Position numbers and translations under genes: made by a program
In this document: one piece after another, positions 58,831-64,000 of the stretch
Numbering within the stretch: position 1 is the first letter of the stretch
Layout: each line of letters begins with the position of its first letter
Assembly (NCBI GenBank): GCA_003993805.1
Contig: RSEF01000001.1
Coordinates: 187,526,444 to 187,590,443 of the forward strand
Source of the DNA: Himantopus leucocephalus
Lineage: Eukaryota; Chordata; Aves; Charadriiformes; Recurvirostridae
DNA length: 64,000 nt
Direction of reading: 5' to 3'
The notes under the pieces: generated by a model
The model's database searches: none
Told to the model about the DNA's origin: nothing
The model's input: the letters and a program-made list of their open reading frames with translations, nothing else

Positions 58831-61033
58831 CTAAAGAGCATTAAAAGAGCAATTTAGTTCATACTACTAGATTACTACTGGCAATAAACTTTCCCACTTG
58901 GCTTTGTGCAGTTAGGATGATTTAACATGGTTTGTTTTCAGCTATATCTATCCAGGTTTGTTTCTTTTCACAGCAGGATTATAGATCTGTTGAACTCCAC
59001 GTGCCAAGATTTCTCCTGCTATGTGCAACTGAGCCTTGGATCCCAGTTTCTCTTCACGCGTTCCAGTTACATCTACCCTCCATTTTGTCAGCTTTGATGG
59101 CAGCTTTCATTCAGACAATCTCATGAACATTTAGTTGCTTCTTCCATCTTCCCACTGTTTCAAATAGATGACCCAATACTTTGAGATCTTACTGAAATGC
59201 CAGAAACAAAACGCAACATTCTGCTGCACATGTATCAAGTACATTGCAGCCAAATTTTAAGTGCCACAAGGCATTACACCGCACGATCAAGGAACTGCAA
59301 AGATAAGCAGTCACCCCAAGTAGGCTCTTTCTGCCTTGTTACCCGTGCCAGCTATACATATACATTTACAATTTTAGAAACAGGCATTTCTGTATCAAAG
59401 GACAAGTCAGATTGCACAGCAGGCAACATTTAGTCTTTACAACTGTTAAGCTGAATAATAGAGCAGATAGATAAGGTTTCTAAGTTTCATTACTCAGGTG
59501 TTGTTAGAGGTGAGTAAGGTTGCAGAAAAACTATCTTGTGAGTAAAAAAGAAAAGTAGAGCATCAGTAACTTCTAAAAATAGGAAGAGTGGGGAAGCAAA
59601 GGCATAAAACAGAAATAAAAAGTTGTTAAAAGCTACAGAATATGTTGTCCAGTGTCTTCATTCTCTTAATTTAAATGAAACTGAAAGCAACAAACTGATA
59701 CAGAAGAATGTATCTGAAAACACATCTACTGTTTCACTGTAAATACTGAACTGTAAATATTGTGCCAGACGATAATAATAAAGAATCCTGCAAACATGTC
59801 CTGTCCTATTAAGAAAGTTTTCAGAATGCTAGGCTAGATTATATGCTATGTAAAAGAATATTTTGTTGAAACTCCGATTTAAGCCCCCCAAAAATCCTAC
59901 CGTTTCAGATCAATTAAGTTCTCTCCATTCTTACATAACCTTCAGAACCTGATTGCTATCAATGGCAGGGGAAACCCCATCTACAGGGCATTTACAAAAC
60001 ACACATCCTTTATAGTGATGCTTGTTTCATACAACATATTGAAAAAGCCCCATTAAAAAGTTTGTTAGGAAACAATCAAGGCAAGATCTTTACATACTAG
60101 AAGAATCTATTTAGAACGAAGAAACTGTATGGGAAACTAATCATGTAGAGATCACATAGAGGAGAACAGCAGCCTACAATGGATGTCTGTTTCTCAAATG
60201 CTCACATGAAGTAATCAACTTATTGGTTTTATATGAGATCCCACTTTAATTAAGAAACGATGTTATGTATTAGATAAGGTCAGATCCTATTTACATGGAG
60301 CTAGTAGGTAAAGAGGAATATGTAATCTTAGTGGGTAAGGAAAGAAGACGCCCATAACCACTTTTTGTAAATGAAGAAATTAAAATATTGTTCTAGCAGA
60401 ACCAGATCAAATGCAAACAGAACCAACAACTCTGCCAAATATGCTGCATGGCATACCAGTGTCTACCCAAGTATGGTCTAACAGCTTGTAATTGGAAGTG
60501 ACTCCTCCATTGACACATAATCTCCTTGTTTGATTTTTTTGTTTGTTTTTTAAAACTGAATTGTCCTTGAAATGAATTTTCTCTGAATCAAGCCATTCAC
60601 TGAGAAACTAAATGGTAGATTTTCTACAGGATGAAAAGTACTCTTCATGGAAATTTAAATGCTAATAATTTTCATCAACAGTGACTTTGAAGGTATGCCA
60701 AACAAGGTTTGTTAAACATTTCTTTTCTTGCATTTAAATTATTTTTCTCAGCTTACAGTGAAAAAAGACTACAATAAAAGCACTGTTGTAATGAAGATTT
60801 TATTGCACTCAAATATAGTGTTACCTTTAGTCAGATATAAATGCTTGTAACATTAGATTAGAAATTCATCAAAAGCACTTAGTGCATAAACACGTAACAA
60901 AACTAAAAAGGAGTTAAAAACCATGAAAATAGGTTTGTAGCAGGTGTAGTGTTTTACACCTTGTGTGCGATATAAACACTAGCAAACTGCCGTTACGGTC
61001 TAGGCAAGTGGTCTGTGTGGTGGGTGGGGAACT

Positions 61034-61133
61034 NNNNNNNNNNNNNNNNNNNNNNNNNNNNNNNNNNNNNNNNNNNNNNNNNNNNNNNNNNNNNNNNNNN
61101 NNNNNNNNNNNNNNNNNNNNNNNNNNNNNNNNN
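61034..61133. other. Assembly gap, 100 N, next to a CR1 fossil
   Basis: Exactly 100 Ns, so a placeholder of unknown true size. The sequence directly after it (61134) is CR1 reverse transcriptase in antisense, cut off mid-motif, so at least part of the missing DNA is probably the continuation of that repeat. Confidence 0.99.
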
Positions 61134-61171
61134 GTCAAGCATGATTTACCCTTGGTAAATCTGTGTTGACC
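61134..61171 (-). mobile_element. Ancient CR1-type LINE fossil, RT motif
   Basis: Minus-strand translation reads QHRFTKGKSCL, matching the CR1 RT block SQHGFTKGKSCLT with one change and cut by the adjacent gap. The recognisable part is short but the motif is specific. The element probably continues into the N gap on its 3' side. Confidence 0.8.
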
Positions 61172-61579
61172 ACTTCAAATAACTATTATATATACTATAA
61201 ATATTCAGTGCTATATTATTAGCAGAAGTTACTAGACTATATTGTTGGCAGTCTTACAGGTTTATACTAATAAGATTCTATAAGAAGCACAGTTTGGAAC
61301 AACTTCTGTGTAAATCCTCCTTCAAATTCTGTGTTCAACTTCCAGAGGAGGAAAATACGAGGACACTGGGGTCCATGTAATCCGTCAGGTGGCTGACCAC
61401 AAGGTTCTATTGCTTATGCTGGGTAGGCTGTGTCCTGTCAAATACAGCATTAAACTAATTCATATTGCCGATTTGACCTTCTTGCTAACATTTACTCTCT
61501 TTTCCGGTTTAAAAATGTTTGAGACCTGGTTGGCACCATTGCAGTTTAGGCCTTGATGGTTTCTCTTACAGGGTATACA

Positions 61580-61605
61580 CAGGAGAGAAAAAAAAGAAAA
61601 AAAAA
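61580..61605. repeat. A-rich low-complexity tract
   Basis: GAGAGAAAAAAAAGAAAAAAAAAAATAG-type purine-rich run; no further signal. Confidence 0.75.
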
Positions 61606-61767
61606 AATAGAAAGAACTATATTGACCTTTTCAAGACAAGTACCAGAGATAGCACTCTCACAGAAGTGCTTTATTTCTGAATAATCAAGTCTGGCAGGAG
61701 CTCTGGTGTGATGGGATCAGACACTGACATCTCCAATAAGATTAGGATGAAAATCTGTCCCAGTTGA

Positions 61768-61810
61768 TAAAAACAAACAAACAACAACAAAAAAAAAAAA
61801 ACAGAGAGAG
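61768..61810. repeat. (AAAC/AAC)n and poly-A tract
   Basis: AAACAAACAAACAACAAC followed by a run of adenines and a short AG repeat; intronic low complexity. Confidence 0.85.
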
Positions 61811-61957
61811 ATCATGCAATCTTCCTCTCTCAAGTTTACTAGATTAGTTCCCTTTAATATCTAGAAAAGAAAGAGAAGCCAATTTCTAATTTTCCATGCC
61901 ACTTCCCATTAACTGCAGTTACCTGCATACTGTTAAAAATAGTGAAGAATTTAGGAT

Positions 61958-62129
61958 AATCTGGAACAGGCTGCCCAGAGACGTTGTGGAGTCTCCTTCT
62001 CTGGAGATACTCAAAACTTGCCTGGATGAGTTTCTGTGCAACCTGCTCTAGGTGAACCTGCTTTGGCAGGGGGGTTGGACTGGACAATCTCCGAAGGTCC
62101 CTTCCAACCCCTACCATTCTGTGATTCTT
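61958..62129 (+). mobile_element. CR1 LINE 3' fragment, about 170 bp
   Basis: TCTGGAACAGGCTGCCCAGA, then GGAGTCTCCTTCTCTGGAGA, GGGGGGTTGGACTGGACAAT and GGTCCCTTCCAACCCCTACC, ending ATTCTGTGATTCTTA. The 3' UTR type (GAACCTGCTTTGGCAGG) marks another CR1 subfamily. Antisense to DIAPH3. It lies between two older CR1 fossils. Confidence 0.95.
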
Positions 62130-62799
62130 ATATGTTTGACCTGCAATTTCTAATCCTCATTCGGACTTTAACACTTTAAACATAACAGTTATATATTAAA
62201 AAAAAATATATAACCAACATTCATTGGATCAAGACAAATCAACTTATTAATAGGATATTTATAAACCCAGCACACTAATCATAAAGCATGTATTTCAGAA
62301 AACTACTACTTTTCTTATATTTTGCGTACATTAAACAAATTTTCATTTTATATTTAAATGCTTCCAAAGATTTTGTTTTGGTTAGAGGTTCCTTTCTTGT
62401 ACACTCCATACAACCTCCTAAGTCTTGGAATCACCTTTGGCAAACCGCTTCAAGCACCCAAATTATGATTTCAAGCAACACGTAGCTGGTTCCTTCTTGA
62501 GTTATCCTGAACACATATTCCACTTAAGCCCAACTACTACAGTCTCACTACATAAATTACACTTATTCACAGACTTCCACCAACTTATCTTCTCCACACC
62601 AGTACTCTTCAAAGTATCCCTACAAAGTACATTTCTCATAGGTGTTTCATTACTTTTCTCCTTTCTATAAGTGACAAGACCAAGCATTTGCATGTAAAAA
62701 CTTAACCTTATTTCAGCATTGCAAGTCTTAAACATAGTAGCTTGAAGCTACTCCAAACAAACAGGCACTCTTAAATCCATGATCAAGAACCTAATAAAT

Positions 62800-62870
62800 G
62801 CCCTGCTGGGTCTGACCAGTGACCCCCCCAGCCAAGCCCTCTCTTTCCAAGAGCTGCAGTAAGTGATGTT
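62800..62870. repeat. Possible ancient interspersed repeat
   Basis: TGCCCTGCTGGGTCTGACCA followed by GTGACC and CCAGCCAAGCCC resembles a family widespread in reptiles (CTGGGTCAGACCAGTGGTCC type). Only a short core matches from memory. Confidence 0.3.
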
Positions 62871-63689
62871 ACTTAACAAGACACTATGCCAGCCTCATCA
62901 CTACTTACAATCCATTCTCCTCACTTCCCAAAAGAGGAAGCTCTTCTTCCTACAAACACTAGACTAGGAATGTTACATCCTTTCCTATTTCTTTTGGACC
63001 TATTACCCTTGAATTTGCCTAATGTTCTTTGAAACTGCTGAACTTCTGAAGTTGTCACCAAGTGGTCCCACCAATTCCCTAGCTAACCTCATTTTCAAAC
63101 GATTAAATATACTTTTCAATATCAACTAAAGTATCCTTCGCAGGAAATTCAGAATTCCAAAAGAGTATGTGGAGAATGCCTTGTTTATATTTACCTAGCT
63201 ACATTTAATGAGTTTTCCTTTTATCTTCATTTGGGCAGGCCTTCCACATTTTTAATGCCACCCTTTTCCCTCGAATACTGTCTTTAACTTCCTTATTGAG
63301 TCACACGCATTTTTTAACCCATAGCTTTAGTTGGGCTTTTTCTGAATTACAATACAAAGTTTACTCAAATCTTTACCATGGCATTTTCAGAATAGCCTCT
63401 GGGTTGCTAGTAGGCATGGTTATCTTGCTTGCTCAACCATCTGCCTCTTTCATTCAGTTCCCTGTCGTGAAGTTGAATACCTGTATAATAGATTAGATTT
63501 ACTTGGACTGTTCTCTTCTGGTACATCATTAAGATAGTGATCATTCTCTCCTCCTCTCCTACTCCAACCTCCTAGGCCCTGTGCATGACTCAAGCGCATT
63601 CCCGTAACAGCTCCCTTTCACATAGGTTACAGGAATATTGGAAACAGTAATTTGTTGCACCCAAAACTTTTATCTTCTCGAAACACCCT

Positions 63690-63900
63690 GATAAGGAATC
63701 AATTCTACCCGTATGCAGGTAGTTAAATCTCCCACTTGATTACCACAAAATTTGCAGCTTCTCTATCTCACTTAACTTTTTCTCCTCGCAAACATTATCT
63801 GATCCGGGAACTACTAATACAGTATAATATTATATTATTAGAAGGAATTTCCATTCACAAGGTTTCACACGGTAGGGTTTTCCTCACACACACAAGATTT
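63690..63900 (-). mobile_element. Probable ancient CR1-type LINE fossil, endonuclease part
   Basis: Minus-strand translation near 63745-63705 contains GRFNYLH, similar to the GDFNYP motif of the CR1 endonuclease. The flanking plus-strand text (GCAGGTAGTTAAATCTCCCA, TTGATTACCAC) follows the antisense of that region. Together with the RT motif at 61134 it could belong to one element split by later insertions; that is inference. Confidence 0.5.
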
Positions 63901-64000
63901 TCATGCTGTTACACTTCATGCTACCCGTATGTCTAATCATTCCAGCAAAGTTGGCAGCATATTAACATCATATACCAGTGATTATTCTCCATCCATCAGG

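Larger units (their letters stand above)
32182..64000 (-). other. DIAPH3: DIAPH3 intron upstream of exon A, at least 31.8 kb (partial)
   Basis: From the exon A acceptor to the window end I find no further DIAPH3 exon. The expected upstream exon would encode the N-terminal FH2 segment with a conserved FW motif. The stretch contains most of the CR1 copies, one 100-N gap, single Ns at 40672 and 54788, poly-A tracts, two GC-richer blocks (43250-43620, 44270-45065) and two unassigned exon-like open stretches (57523-57690 plus, 58694-58830 minus). An exon hidden by divergence or the gap cannot be excluded. Confidence 0.75.

Overview
The window is vertebrate nuclear DNA, almost certainly from a bird. 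It is AT-rich, has almost no long open frames, and is scattered with CR1 (chicken repeat 1) LINE fragments, several ending in the avian CR1 3' signature (GGTCCCTTCCAACC followed by ATTCTATG-type repeats). Nothing in it is prokaryotic or viral in layout. Two 100-base N gaps and five isolated single Ns mark it as a draft assembly.

The only gene I can support is DIAPH3 (diaphanous-related formin 3) on the minus strand. Five consecutive coding exons are present at 32086-32181, 31026-31120, 24419-24520, 10202-10441 and 4758-4887, in transcript order. They join in phase, use GT donors and AG acceptors, and encode 221 continuous residues of the actin-nucleating FH2 domain. The 5' part of the gene (GTPase-binding, DID and FH1 regions and the first part of FH2) lies beyond 64000 or was not recognised. 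The 3' part (end of FH2 and the DAD tail) lies before position 1. Everything else is intron, about 99% of the window: a partial intron at 1-4757, introns of 5.3, 14.0, 6.5 and 1.0 kb, and at least 31.8 kb of the intron upstream of the first visible exon.

The introns hold two layers of CR1. Young to middle-aged 3' fragments lie at 7782, 8250, 17479, 22229, 29795, 33385, 36784, 42703, 51902 and 61958; eight of ten are antisense to DIAPH3. Older ORF2 fossils lie at 40273-41085, 45280-45400, 61134-61171 and 63690-63900, recognised from decayed peptide matches to reverse transcriptase and endonuclease motifs. There are also simple repeats, a predicted G-quadruplex inside the 1-kb FH2 intron, a 187-bp tandem duplication flanking an N (probably an assembly junction), two GC-richer unexplained blocks near 43.2-45.1 kb, and two exon-like open stretches near 57.5 and 58.7 kb that I cannot assign.

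I found no new biological system here. The points most worth checking are the duplication around the single N, the two orphan exon-like segments, the GC-richer blocks, and the missing upstream FH2 exon.
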